From the NCBI RefSeq assembly GCF_000577275.2, contig NZ_HG916855.1, positions 868,001 to 932,000 of the forward strand: 64,000 nt of DNA, in the 5' to 3' direction. The notes under the pieces are model-generated. The model saw nothing but the letters and a program-made list of their open reading frames with translations, was not told the origin of the DNA and did no database searches. Numbering within the stretch: the first letter of the stretch is position 1; every line of letters starts with the position of its first letter. Positions 1-9,075 of this stretch are shown here, piece by piece. This stretch comes from Rhizobium favelukesii. Its GTDB lineage: Bacteria > Pseudomonadota > Alphaproteobacteria > Rhizobiales > Rhizobiaceae. A program made the translations under genes and the position numbers.

Positions 1-399
1 ATGAGCACCAACGTCAACCTTGAGCCCGCTCAGATCATTGCCTATTTCGTTCGGCGCTGGCAGATCGAGGTCACCTTCGCCGAAACGCGAGCGCATCTTG
101 GCGTGGAAACCCAACGGCAGTGGAACGACAAAGCCATCATGCGCACGACCCCGTCGCTGCTGGCGCTCTACAGCCTCGTCACACTCTGGGCATGCGATCT
201 GCTCGGTCATGGCGTCCTTCCCTATGCCGCCGCCTGGTACAAGAAAACAGAGTTCACCTTCTCCGATGCCATCGGTGCGGTTCGCATGATCCTGTGGGAT
301 CAGGATATTTATCGACAGCACCCGCCAGACCCGGACATTCCTGAAACTCAACCAAGCCGCCTCAAGCGGATGACACAAGCACTTTGCTTCGCTGCATAA
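1..399 (+). CDS. Transposase, C-terminal part (5' end outside the window)
   Basis: The frame is open from the first base, and the first ATG is probably internal, so this is the tail of a DDE-type transposase. Residues 18-45 (WQIEVTFAETRAHLG and on) look like the region around the catalytic Glu of IS4/IS701-like transposases, followed by a Trp-rich segment and a hydrophobic stretch at 50-70. The protein ends at a TAA codon in CFAA. The right end of the element must lie just downstream, because a truncated TetR gene begins immediately after the stop. I infer that the element inserted into that regulator gene. The family assignment comes from general resemblance only. Confidence 0.6.
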   Translation: MSTNVNLEPAQIIAYFVRRWQIEVTFAETRAHLGVETQRQWNDKAIMRTTPSLLALYSLVTLWACDLLGHGVLPYAAAWYKKTEFTFSDAIGAVRMILWDQDIYRQHPPDPDIPETQPSRLKRMTQALCFAA

Positions 400-831
400 T
401 GTACAAAGTCGAGCTTAGAGAGCAAAGGCGGCAGACGACCAAAATGCTGGCGGAGATACTCAGCGACCGATCGAGGCCTCCATTCGAAAGACTTCGATCG
501 TTGGTCCATGCGTTCCTCCGCTCGGAATGCGAGGAGGCATCCGTTCGGATCGCGCTCAGCGATGCCGCGCCGCTCTACCGCGACGCCCCCGAGGCCGAGG
601 CATCAAAGAGCGCGACCGAGCCGGTCATGGAGGAATTCATGCTTGACGTCCTGCCGGCAGCGTCGAAGCCAGTTCGCGATGTCGCATGTGATTTGATCAT
701 GACCACGCTGGGTACGGTCGGCCAGGATTTCTCGGCAACGCCGAGGACAGAGGACGATCACCGCTTTCTTGTTTTGCGCATACCTGCAAAGCCTGGTGAA
801 CCGGACTGATCCGGCCGCGACGGCGAAATAG
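400..831 (+). pseudogene. TetR-family regulator, C-terminal remnant with frameshift
   Basis: Only the ligand-binding C-terminal part of a TetR/AcrR regulator is present: a helix containing LREQRRQTTKMLAEIL, then RIALSDAAPLYRDAPEA and VACDLIMTTLGTVGQDFS, which fit TetR C-terminal domains. The N-terminal helix-turn-helix is missing where the transposase ends. Near position 755 the natural frame changes: the expected ending (ITAFLFCAYLQSLVN) continues in another frame to a TAG at 829-831. The gene is therefore both truncated at the 5' side and frameshifted, and is not expected to be functional. Confidence 0.55.
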
Positions 832-1183
832 AAAGCAAGCCGCTCTTCACGTCTGCCTTGCCGTGACGTCGCCATGTAGTCTTGACCGCAATTGGCGCAA
901 ACGCTCAAGGTCTGATATGTCCGGAAGCGGCCCCCTTGCGGTCATGACTCACAGCGATCCTCTCGATGGTTTGACATCAGTTGTAGTTCGTATCCCTTTA
1001 ATCCAGCCCCGGAAGCGGCGGCAGCCAAAGGCACGCCCGACGGCGAGCGCGTCTTGCGCCAGCACGGCGACGAACCTGGCTGTTCAATGCGAATACCGCT
1101 TCGATCGCTGGCGCGTCTCGCCTACGGTCAAACCGCCTTTTTGACAAAGGCTAGAGGAGACAAGCCGGCTTACTCTGACGGGA
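832..1183. other. Gap with no recognisable gene
   Basis: About 350 bases between the TetR remnant and the YCII remnant. The open frames here are short, rich in Arg and Ser, and look like no family I know. No terminator or repeat stands out. It is probably part of the scarred zone left by mobile-element activity. Confidence 0.4.
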
Positions 1184-1552
1184 TCAGGCAACGCCGAGCT
1201 TCCCGCGCTCCCCTTCACGAGGTGTCGAGAGTTTCTCGGGTGTCAGAAACTCGGCCAGATCCGCCGCCTCGTAGAACGGGCGGATCTCCATCTCACTCTT
1301 ACCCGACATGAATTTGGGGGCGCGCTTCGCCCAAGCCATGGCCTCGTCCATGTCCCTGACCTCCCAGATCGAGAAACCGGCGACCAGCTCGCGGGTCTCG
1401 GCGAACGGCCCATCGATGACCGTGTGGCCCGGACCATCGAGAATGATGCGTTTGGCTTGAGCGCTATTCTGGAGGCCGGCGGCAGCAATGAAGACGCCGG
1501 CCTTGACCAGCTCCTCGGTGAACCGATCCCCTCCGGACCATAGGTCGTCGAC
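1184..1552 (-). pseudogene. YCII / DGPF-domain protein, N-terminally truncated
   Basis: Read on the minus strand, the frame gives EELVKAGVFIAAAGLQ, then HTVIDGPFAETRELVAGF, FSIWEVRDMDEAMAWAKRAP and SEMEIRPFYEAADLAEFL, which is the classic YCII-related (DGPF) fold of small stress or sigma-factor-linked proteins in rhizobia. The stop is the TGA at 1184-1186. The usual N-terminus (MRFMVIVKA-like, then the first helix) is absent, and the upstream codons do not resemble the family; they run into an integrase fragment. It is likely a remnant. A non-canonical start cannot be fully excluded. Confidence 0.6.
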
Positions 1553-1554
1553 CC

Positions 1555-1719
1555 TCAGCTGACGAGGTCGCAGGCGCGAAGCTTGCTATCTATCGCAAGA
1601 TTAAAGAGAGCAAGCTCCAGCGTTGCGCCGGTCATTTCAAGACGGACGCAGATCGACCAAACGTTCTTTGGCTGAAGTGGCCGCTTCTGACCGACAATAA
1701 TGCCCTTGTTCCACGGATG
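1555..1719 (-). pseudogene. Tyrosine integrase fragment
   Basis: The minus-strand frame contains HPWNKGIIVGQKRPLQPK followed by NVWSICVRLEMTGATLEL and ALFNLAIDSKLRACDLV. This matches the N-terminal part of a common family of stand-alone tyrosine recombinases (NKG-LVGQK-PLKPK then DLALFNLAIDSKLRGCDLV). The catalytic R-H-R-Y half is missing: the frame stops at 1555 and runs into the YCII fragment. I read it as a recombination scar. Confidence 0.55.
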
Positions 1720-1871
1720 CCGGAGACGCGATACGACGGTTCTATGACAAAGTCTCCGCCACTCCTCCCGCCGCAACGCCCTGCTGGGCGGGCAGACAAT
1801 ATCACAATCGGCGCTTGTCGGCCCCAAAGCAAGCTGACGCGTCGGCGCAATCCACCAGGCGGGTCGCGCGA

Positions 1872-2399
1872 TCAGGCAGGAACGTACGTCAACCTGATGA
1901 CGTCCTCGGCAATCCGATCGCTGGCCGCTAGGCGGAGCGGCTCGCGCGGGCCGGCGAAGAAAGGTTTACCGCGACCCACCACGACGGGGCAGAGGTAGAG
2001 TCGATCCTCATCAATGAGACCAAGATCGGTAAGGCTTCGCGCCAGGTCTGGTCCGGCAACTTCAATCTCCCCACCCAGCCGAGCCTTCAGTCCGCGCACT
2101 GCCGGCTCAAGCTCGTCCTCGACGAGCGTGGCGTTGGGGCCGGCCGACTTCAACGTGGGCGACACGACCCACTTCGGTTGGCTTCGCCACGCCGCCGCGA
2201 AGTCGCGTTCCTGCCCAACCCAATCAGGGCGATCTTCGTCCCAATAACGCATGATCTCATACATGCGGCGACCGTACACGCAGCCGGTCAGGCCGCGCAC
2301 TTCCTCGATGAAGTGACGGAAGAGAGCGGGGCTTGGCGCAAACTCCATATCGACGTAGCCGTCTAACGACTGCATCATTCCGAAGACGAGCTTGGCCAT
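1872..2399 (-). CDS. Dihydrofolate reductase / RibD C-terminal family protein
   Basis: A 175-residue protein of the RibD C-terminal / DHFR superfamily. It begins with a strand ending in DGYVDM (typically LDGY in the family), has the conserved GCVYGRRMYEIM (usually LLGRRTYE), a central VEDELEPAVRGLKARLGG with EIEVAGPDLARSL corresponding to the NADPH-binding GG-x-G-L-A-R-x-L region, and ends with PVVVGRGKPFF. A strong Shine-Dalgarno (AGGAGG) precedes the ATG at 2399. These small reductases are common in soil bacteria and the substrate is usually unknown. It lies alone between scars and is not obviously in an operon. Confidence 0.85.
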   Translation of the reverse strand: MAKLVFGMMQSLDGYVDMEFAPSPALFRHFIEEVRGLTGCVYGRRMYEIMRYWDEDRPDWVGQERDFAAAWRSQPKWVVSPTLKSAGPNATLVEDELEPAVRGLKARLGGEIEVAGPDLARSLTDLGLIDEDRLYLCPVVVGRGKPFFAGPREPLRLAASDRIAEDVIRLTYVPA

Positions 2400-2657
2400 G
2401 CCCTCTTTCTCCTCCTAAGCGCCCACGCCACCGCAATTCTAATTGCATTATGCAATCAGTTTTATAGCTGGACTGGTTTTATGTTGCTATTGGTTCTTTT
2501 GGACTGCGCGTGAACGCGGTGACGCTCGGGCTGCCGATCAATCTGATTCTAGAGACGCTGGGGGATCGCCCTTGGTCAAAGGACGCTCCTCGGCATGCGC
2601 AGAACATCTGGCATCCGCACGCCGACGCTGCCATAAATGAGCTTCATCGAGGGAGGC

Positions 2658-3434
2658 ATGATGATGCAGAAGAATGCGCCGGACTTCAGCCTTGAGGGCA
2701 AGGTGACTTTGGTGACGGGAGCAAGCCGTGGCATCGGTCGAGCTTGCGCACTTGCCTGTGCCGCAGCAGGCTCCGATATTGTTTTGGGGGTCCGCGATGT
2801 CGCAGCGTCGGCGGGCCTGGTTGCCGAACTCGAAGGCGCGGGACGAAAAGTTCTCCCTGTTGAACTGGACATTCCCAATAAGGCCCATATCGCACAAGCC
2901 GTCGATGCGGCGCTTACTACGTTCGGTCGGATCGACGTCCTCGTCAACAACGTCGGCGTGGCTCCGGGCAATCTCGCAGAACTCGTTGAGGAGAAGGACC
3001 TTGACGAGATTCTCGATGTCAACATCAAGGGCACCTTTCTGATGACGCAGGCAGTAGGCCGTCACATGATCAAGCGCAATGGGGGCCGGATCATCAACAT
3101 CAGCTCACAGGCCGGTACCGTGGCACTGCGCGGCGAGGCAATCTATTGCATGAGCAAGGCGGCAATTAATCATCTCACGCGCTGCCTTGCAGCCGAATGG
3201 GCACGCTATAATGTTACCGTAAATACCGTATCGCCGACGTTCATTCACACCGATGGTACAGCACCTTTTCTATCCGATGCCGACAATCGCAAAGCGACGC
3301 TCGGTCACATTCCACTCGGCCGGATCGGTGAAACCGATGATGTGGTGGGCGCCGTAGTCTTCCTTGCATCACCGGCTGCGAGCCTAATCACCGGCGCGAA
3401 CCTGCTGGTGGACGGTGGATGGTCCGTCGCCTGA
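2658..3434 (+). CDS. Short-chain dehydrogenase/reductase (SDR family)
   Basis: Classical SDR with the cofactor motif TGASRGIG near residues 20-27, NNVGV in place of NNAG, catalytic Ser in NISSQAG, and YCMSK giving Tyr163 and Lys167 of the active site. It ends with LLVDGGWSVA, the usual C-terminus. Length (about 259 residues) is normal. Three tandem ATGs follow GGGAGG; the third (2664) has the best spacing and the first (2658) is used here; an upstream ATG at 2637 lies ahead of the ribosome site. It resembles gluconate 5-dehydrogenases and FabG-like enzymes, so NAD(P)H-dependent oxidation of a sugar or alcohol is likely, but the substrate is not clear. Confidence 0.85.
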   Translation: MMMQKNAPDFSLEGKVTLVTGASRGIGRACALACAAAGSDIVLGVRDVAASAGLVAELEGAGRKVLPVELDIPNKAHIAQAVDAALTTFGRIDVLVNNVGVAPGNLAELVEEKDLDEILDVNIKGTFLMTQAVGRHMIKRNGGRIINISSQAGTVALRGEAIYCMSKAAINHLTRCLAAEWARYNVTVNTVSPTFIHTDGTAPFLSDADNRKATLGHIPLGRIGETDDVVGAVVFLASPAASLITGANLLVDGGWSVA

Positions 3435-4600
3435 GGCCGAGGCGCCTGCAGCGCAAGTCTTGTGCAGATGAGAACGACGATTTCGGCGGATAAGGATCGC
3501 CTTACGTCATCGGCAAAGGCAGAGTTCGACCAGCATTACCTGAAGAACAATGCCTGTGCCGGCTTCTGGCGCACAGTTGTCATATCGCGTCACGCGGTGG
3601 CATCCGACTATATCCCGTCGACGTGTGAGCGGCACACCGCTTACTGTTCGTCTCCAAACAGCCATGAACTGCGCCCGATACGACGCGTGCTCGTTTCATG
3701 GAGAAATCAGGCGGGCCGCCTTGGTCCACTTGGAGATTTTTCAGGCAGTTGATCTGCACTCCTCCTTCTTCGTCGTCTGGTCCGTCTGACGAGGGAAAGG
3801 AAAGCTGAGGATTATCACCGGGCCACAAAAGCGCTCGCACGCTGATCTATGGATGCGCCCGTAGCGCGACCTTATGTCCTGCAAACGGACATTGTACGAT
3901 GCCGTGCCTTGAAACCAGATCCCGGAATTGGAAACGAGAATGTACAACTTTTGATCGGGGGAGGCCGACCAATTTGGTAAATAGCCGCCGCCGTCGTTTT
4001 TGTTCAATCTTGCCTTTGACAAGGGACTTACTTGATGGCCGGATATTGTCTCTGCATGAAATATGTAGGCTGGTCGATCATCGACAAAGCCACGCACATG
4101 CCGGCGCGACTTGACGGCGTTCCCCTCGTCTCGTTGGAGGCCGACGAAGCAAAGGATATGCGGGCCATTCTGGAGGGCATTGACCGCATACGATCGGACA
4201 AGGCGTGTTGGGTTTCTTTTGTCAAGCAGCAACGACTTCTTGCGAAAAAGTGGCAGGCCCGTCAGCTCCGGACGAACGAATGCGCGGCGTCCAGATCGTT
4301 CACGGGCTTTTGCGGACAAGGCCGGAGCAAAACCGATGCACTACGTGGCCGAAGAAGAGAAGCGACTTGGACGACCGATCGGCAGACGGCTCGGGACGAT
4401 CAAGCGGGACGATGGGTTTTATGAAGCGCGGGTTGTCCCTGCGTATGCGGGCGAAGATCGCACGGTCGTCTTCATTCGCAGGCCGAACTGGAAAGAGTGG
4501 CTTTTATCGCTTGCGCGCTCATCGACGTCCTTGACAGGCCGGCGATCGAGCTGGCCATCCAACTCCTCGAACGTCCTTTGATTTGAGAGAAAAACGACAA
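3435..4600. other. Long gap with doubtful small coding remnants
   Basis: About 1.1 kb without a convincing gene. Weak coding signs on the plus strand: a frame from an ATG near 4056 (MKYVGWSIIDKATHMPARL, then DGVPLVSLEADEAKDMRA) and a frame ending at the TGA near 4580 (ELERVAFIACALIDVL, then DRPAIELAIQLLERPL), which look protein-like but cannot be joined without frameshifts. The second ends just before the XRE regulator and may be what is left of a small gene paired with it. The rest shows nothing I recognise. Confidence 0.3.
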
Positions 4601-4936
4601 ATGGGAAGAGGTGTTCGTCAGGCACGCATTTCGGATATCGACAAGGCGATAGGTGAGCGCCTTCGCCAGCTTCGGCAGATGCGTGGGATGACGCAGACGA
4701 CGCTCGGCGAAGCCGTGAATGTGACGTTCCAGCAGATGCAGAAGTACGAACGCGGGCTCAACCGGATCGCCGCGTCCACTCTCGTCGGCTTCTGCAACGC
4801 CCTGAAAGTGACGCCAATGGAAATCCTCGGAGGCTTCGTGGGCGAGGCGATGCAATCTGAAGACCTGCAACTATTGGAGAAGCTCCATGACGCCGAGAAC
4901 CGCTTGCGGCAGATCCACGAGCTTTCGAAAAGTTAG
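4601..4936 (+). CDS. XRE-family helix-turn-helix regulator
   Basis: A 111-residue Cro/CI-type DNA-binding protein. The HTH covers roughly residues 14-68: IGERLRQLRQMRGMTQTTL, then EAVNVTFQQMQKYERGLNRI with the typical QMQKYE recognition helix, and VTPMEILGG closing the domain. A short C-terminal helix follows. This compact form, related to SinR/phage repressors, is very frequent in Rhizobiaceae. The ATG at 4601 is used; an in-frame TTG at 4583 is an alternative. No signal-sensing domain is present, so it probably acts as a simple repressor. Confidence 0.85.
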   Translation: MGRGVRQARISDIDKAIGERLRQLRQMRGMTQTTLGEAVNVTFQQMQKYERGLNRIAASTLVGFCNALKVTPMEILGGFVGEAMQSEDLQLLEKLHDAENRLRQIHELSKS

Positions 4937-5305
4937 CTGCTTTTCGTGGAAGTGGGTTCCATGAAACACGAGGGCAGGGCACGATCATTCCCTGACTACA
5001 TGGATAGAAGCGCGATAAATGATCGGTTTCGTTGCGCTTTCCTTTATTTGTCGAGTCGCATAGGATTTTCATGTCTCATCGGGACACGAGAATCTGCGGG
5101 CGACCGTTTAAGGCAACGCGGTATGCCGCAGCAGGTTTTTGCGGAGGGTCTAGCGCTGGTGCGTTAGCCCTCCAATTTTTGGTCCCGACATCCTGTCGAC
5201 GGAATGGATCCTGGTTCGCTGTTTCTGCCGGTGTGAAGCACTTGCCCCCGGTGCCACGCGTGATCAACTTGCCAGGGACGGTGCGCCGTCCTGTGCCGGA
5301 CCCGA

Positions 5306-5418
5306 CGTTGTCTTAAAATCGTGGATTTAGTGCAAATGGTCCCTCGACCATCTCCAAAGCCAAAAAGGGTCAGATTGCAGGCGATAAGAGCGTTGTCCTA
5401 AAGTGTTGATTTAGTACA
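5306..5418 (+). repeat. Imperfect direct repeat of about 28 bp
   Basis: Two related stretches at 5306-5334 and 5391-5418 share CGTTGTC(T/C)TAAA near the 5' side and GATTTAGT(G/A)CA at the 3' side. They lie just upstream of the broken nucleotidyltransferase gene. They may be duplicated promoter or operator sequence. No other gene lies between 4937 and 5429; the open frames there look random. Confidence 0.4.
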
Positions 5419-5429
5419 GCGAAGCCAAC

Positions 5430-5773
5430 ATGAAGCAGATCGATCTCATGTATCGCACGATGACTGAACTCGGGCAACCGTTGCTGGATGCCAGGTTCTC
5501 GGCTGACTTCCCGTTGAGGGTCGCTTCGTAGTGTCGCCAACAAGGGTCGCAAATACTGGTATTTCGATCAGCCGAGCGAAGGCGAGGGGCATAGGCAGCA
5601 ACGCCAGTATATCGGCCCTGCAGATGATCCGTAAATCAACATGCGCGTCGAAGATTTCAAGGCGATCAAATACGACGCCAAAGCCCGCCGGACATATGTC
5701 AGCACGCTCGTTCGCGACGCTGGCTTTCCGGAACCGGATCGGTTTGCAGGCAATTTGGTCGAAGCTCAGCGGT
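5430..5773 (+). pseudogene. Nucleotidyltransferase-fold protein (GSU2403-like), degraded
   Basis: An ATG at 5430 starts MKQIDLMYRTMTELGQPLL, then DARFSADFPL, and hits a stop. The homology resumes in another frame (NKGRKYWYFDQPSEGE, RQYIGPADDP), meets an in-frame TAA, and continues with MRVEDFKAIKYDAKARRTYV and STLVRDAGFPEPDRFAG. This is the N-terminal part of a family of large nucleotidyltransferase-fold proteins found as accessory genes in rhizobia. One frameshift, one nonsense codon and a missing 3' end make it a pseudogene. The family name is given from memory of this signature. Confidence 0.5.
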
Positions 5774-5813
5774 GGCGCGCAATGGTGACACTTAAGACTT
5801 TCATGTGCCTGTT

Positions 5814-7700
5814 TCAGATTATTGTCTGAAGGCCAAGTTCGACAACTCGCCCGCTCGGCAGTCCGAAGTAGTCTGTCGCATTGCTCGCGTTCCTGGAAAG
5901 GGCGATGAACAGCCTGTCCTGCCAGAAGGGCATACCTCCCTTCCTTGAAGGCAGGATGGTCCTTCGTGACAGAAAGAACGAGGTCGACATGATGTCGAAC
6001 TTCAGACCGAGCTTGCGCACGAGGATGAGCGCGCGGGGAATGTTCGGCGTCTCCATATACCCGAAGGTAATCACGATCCGGCTGAAGAGCGGGTTGAAGC
6101 TCTCGAGAAAGATCTTCTCGTCGTCGGGCACAAACGGGGTCGTGGCGGTCGTGACGCTGAGGATGACGTTCTGCTCGTGAAGCACCTTGTAGTGCTTGAG
6201 ACTGTGAAGAAGTGCTGTCGGCGCGCCCTCGACGTCACTTGTCAGAAAGACGGCGGTCCCGGGCACCGTCGGGAGCTTCTTGCGGTCGAGATTGTTGATG
6301 ATGACGGACAGAGGAATCTCATCGGCCCTTGTCCGCCTCGCAAGAAGTCTGCGTCCGGCCGTCCAGGTCTGCATGATAAGCGCCATGACTGACGCCACGG
6401 TCACTGGAACCCAGCCGCCGTCGGCGAACTTGGCGACGTTTGCGGCAAGAAAGCCGGCATCGATCATCGCCAGCGGGACGATCACGGCGACGGCGACGGC
6501 CAGCGTCCAGTGCCAGATCCGCCGCATCACAACAAAAAGCAGCACCGAGGTGATGAACATTTCCGCCGTCACCGCTATACCGTAGGCGGCCGACAGCCCG
6601 CTGGAATTCTGGAAGAAAAGGACCAGCGCGGCGACGAAGATGAAGAGCAGGCTATTCACCTGCGGCATAAAAATCTGCCCGGAATGCGTTTCTGACGTGT
6701 GCAGGATCTGAAGGCGAGGGAGCAGGTTCAGGTGCATCGCCTGTCGCACAAGCGAGTAGGCGCCGGAGATCACCGCTTGGCTGGCGATGACGGTGGCCGC
6801 GGTTGCGAGGCAGACGATCGGAAGCCTCGCCCATTCCGGATGCATGCCGAAGAATGGATGGGCTGCCATCTCGGGATGAGAAAGGACGAACGCGCCCTGG
6901 CCGAAGTAGTTGAGCAGCAAACTTGGGAAGACGAGCGCGAACCAGGCGATGACGATCGGGCGACGGCCGAAGTGGCCGAGATCGACATACAGCGCTTCGG
7001 CGCCGGTGACCGCAAGGAAAACGGCGCCCAGTACCGCGATGGTCGATCCGAGATTGTCGGCGACGTAGCGAAAGGCATGAAGGGGATTGATCGCGGCAAG
7101 GACGGAAGGATCGTCGAAGATATGGATCGCGCCGCTAATGCCGAGCACCAGGAACCATAGGGCGGTGATCGGCCCGAACACCGACGCTACTCCGCCCGTT
7201 CCGAACCTTTGGACAAAGAACAGAACGGCAATGATCATAAGCGTGATCGGCACGACCCAGTGCGACAAGGCGGGCGCGACGACCTCGATGCCTTCGACAG
7301 CCGACAGGACCGAAATCGCCGGCGTGATGATGGCGTCACCGAGAAACAGCGAAGCGCCCACTACTCCAAGGATCAGAACCCACTTTGGACGGCCCGCGAG
7401 GCCCTCGCGCGCCAGTGTCATCAGCGAAAGCGTGCCGCCTTCGCCTCGGTTGTCTGCTTTCAGGACAAAGGAGACGTACTTTACGGTGACGACGATGGTA
7501 AGAGCCCAAACGATAAGGGATAGGACGCCAAGAACGTTGGCGTGATGCGTCCCCGATCCGGCCGTGGCGTGCAACGCCTCCCTGAAGGCGTAGAGGGGAC
7601 TGGTGCCGATGTCGCCGTAGACGACCCCGAGCGCCGCGAGCACGAGCGACGGCATTCCGCTCCTAGTCTCGTGTTCCAGTTCCGGATCATCGAGGCGCAT
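5814..7700 (-). CDS. kup: Kup-type potassium uptake transporter
   Basis: A KUP/HAK/KT family potassium:proton symporter of the inner membrane. From the ATG at 7700 the product is 628 residues, the normal family length, with the hallmark start LVLAALGVVYGDIGTSPLYA, GALTIVVTVKYV-like second segment, about twelve membrane helices up to residue 460, and a soluble C-terminal domain with FFLSRRTILPSRKGGMPFWQ near the end. Open frame continues upstream but that stretch is Arg-rich and unlike the family. The Shine-Dalgarno before 7700 is weak, so the exact start is uncertain. A serine protease gene lies upstream on the same strand, 148 bases away. Confidence 0.93.
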   Translation of the reverse strand: MRLDDPELEHETRSGMPSLVLAALGVVYGDIGTSPLYAFREALHATAGSGTHHANVLGVLSLIVWALTIVVTVKYVSFVLKADNRGEGGTLSLMTLAREGLAGRPKWVLILGVVGASLFLGDAIITPAISVLSAVEGIEVVAPALSHWVVPITLMIIAVLFFVQRFGTGGVASVFGPITALWFLVLGISGAIHIFDDPSVLAAINPLHAFRYVADNLGSTIAVLGAVFLAVTGAEALYVDLGHFGRRPIVIAWFALVFPSLLLNYFGQGAFVLSHPEMAAHPFFGMHPEWARLPIVCLATAATVIASQAVISGAYSLVRQAMHLNLLPRLQILHTSETHSGQIFMPQVNSLLFIFVAALVLFFQNSSGLSAAYGIAVTAEMFITSVLLFVVMRRIWHWTLAVAVAVIVPLAMIDAGFLAANVAKFADGGWVPVTVASVMALIMQTWTAGRRLLARRTRADEIPLSVIINNLDRKKLPTVPGTAVFLTSDVEGAPTALLHSLKHYKVLHEQNVILSVTTATTPFVPDDEKIFLESFNPLFSRIVITFGYMETPNIPRALILVRKLGLKFDIMSTSFFLSRRTILPSRKGGMPFWQDRLFIALSRNASNATDYFGLPSGRVVELGLQTII

Positions 7701-7848
7701 CTGGGGGTGGGTCAAGTTGGGATCCTGATTGGCACCAAAGCGAAGGTTGCCACCGCGACGCTCGCATTGCAATGTCTGACGAGAGGCTGTCTTGCGACCC
7801 GCCGAGCTCGAACAAACGCGGCGTGTTTGACAGACCGCGTTGGCGAAG

Positions 7849-8814
7849 CTACTCCGATTTCGGTCGGTGCGCCGGCCGGACGATGTGTCGTTCAATCCGA
7901 CCCACCACCGAAAAGATCAACACCTCGACATCCATGTCGATCTTGTCGCCATCAAGAAGCCTCACCACGTCGTCGATGCCCGATGTGGGGTGGCCATCGA
8001 TTGCAAGCAGATAGTCTCCCGCCCGAAGTCCTGCTCGCGCTGCCGGGCTTTCCTCCTCCACCCGGCGCAGACGCACGGCCGTTGTCTGAACAAGCCCAGC
8101 CTCCAAGGCCACTCGCCGATGCAGTTCTACGGTATCGGCTGCGATGCCGATATAGGCGCGCCTCACGTGGCCGAACCGCAGGAGCTCTGACACAACATGT
8201 TTGGCGGTGTTGGATGCCACAGAAAAAGCGATGCTTTGCGCGCCTTGGATCACGGCTGTATTGACGCCGATGACCTCGCCTGCCGAGGACACGAGTGGCC
8301 CACCGGAATTTCCGGGATTGAGCGCAGCATCCGTCTGGATGACATCATCCATCAGTCGTCCGCTGGCGGCGCGCATCGATCGGCCGAGGGCCGAAACGAT
8401 ACCGGCCGTCACCGTCCACTCGAAACCGAGCGGATTTCCGATTGCGATTGCAATGTGCCCGCGCTTTAATGTCTTGGAGTCTCCAAGCCGGGCAAAGGAA
8501 CCTGCCCAATCGTTCGCACGAATGAGCGCAAGATCGCTGTCCGGATCGCGACCCAGCACCTTGCCCTCGATCACGGTGCCATCTGGCGTTTTGATCCGAA
8601 CGGATTTTGCATCGTCGACGACGTGGCTGTTCGTCACGACCAGACCATCAGGAGAGATCGCGAATCCGGAGCCATGTCCGGCCCGACCGCCCACCCTTTC
8701 GATGCGACTGACCGCCGGCCCAACAAGATCGACCGCGTTCGAAACTGACTGAGAATAGGCGTCCAGCAGGCTGGCGTCATGTGACGGCTGGACGTCACGA
8801 TCAATGAAACCCAT
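7849..8814 (-). CDS. DegP/HtrA-like serine protease with one PDZ domain
   Basis: A 321-residue trypsin-like protease of the S1C family. The triad is visible: His64 in TNSHVVD, Asp94 in DPDSDLALI, Ser170 in NPGNSGGPL. One PDZ domain occupies about residues 235-310 (YIGIAADTVEL to RAGDYLLAIDGHPTSG). The ATG at 8814 follows GAGGAG with good spacing. The N-terminus (MGFIDRDVQPSHDASLL) has no signal peptide or membrane anchor, so unlike classical periplasmic DegP it would stay in the cytoplasm unless another start is used. Many rhizobia carry such signal-less paralogues. It may be co-transcribed with kup. Confidence 0.88.
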   Translation of the reverse strand: MGFIDRDVQPSHDASLLDAYSQSVSNAVDLVGPAVSRIERVGGRAGHGSGFAISPDGLVVTNSHVVDDAKSVRIKTPDGTVIEGKVLGRDPDSDLALIRANDWAGSFARLGDSKTLKRGHIAIAIGNPLGFEWTVTAGIVSALGRSMRAASGRLMDDVIQTDAALNPGNSGGPLVSSAGEVIGVNTAVIQGAQSIAFSVASNTAKHVVSELLRFGHVRRAYIGIAADTVELHRRVALEAGLVQTTAVRLRRVEEESPAARAGLRAGDYLLAIDGHPTSGIDDVVRLLDGDKIDMDVEVLIFSVVGRIERHIVRPAHRPKSE

Positions 8815-9075
8815 GAAAACTCCTCGGACGCGCGGCGTCCAATTTGAGGAACGGCAGCGGCTGCAAAGGCGAGAGGCTGTCGGTTCGACAGATTGAGATA
8901 GGGATATCAAATGAGATGGCAGCTTGCTCAAATCAAGTGGGGTCGAGCGAGACGTCTTTCACACCCATTACGTGACGCATCACCGAAAGTTGACTTGGAG
9001 GATGCATCGCGACGTCGCCTGCATATCAAGCTGTGTTACATTTTCGACAGTGGACAATGGGTGATTGGAGCGCCG

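Noticed and set aside
3741..4319. A 192-codon open frame on the minus strand
   Set aside because: Its composition and lack of any family-like motif, and overlap with a better plus-strand frame, suggest chance; no ribosome site precedes it.
7542..8264. A 240-codon plus-strand frame across kup and the protease gene
   Set aside because: It is antisense to two clear genes, Arg/Pro-rich and without motifs, as expected for GC-rich shadow frames.
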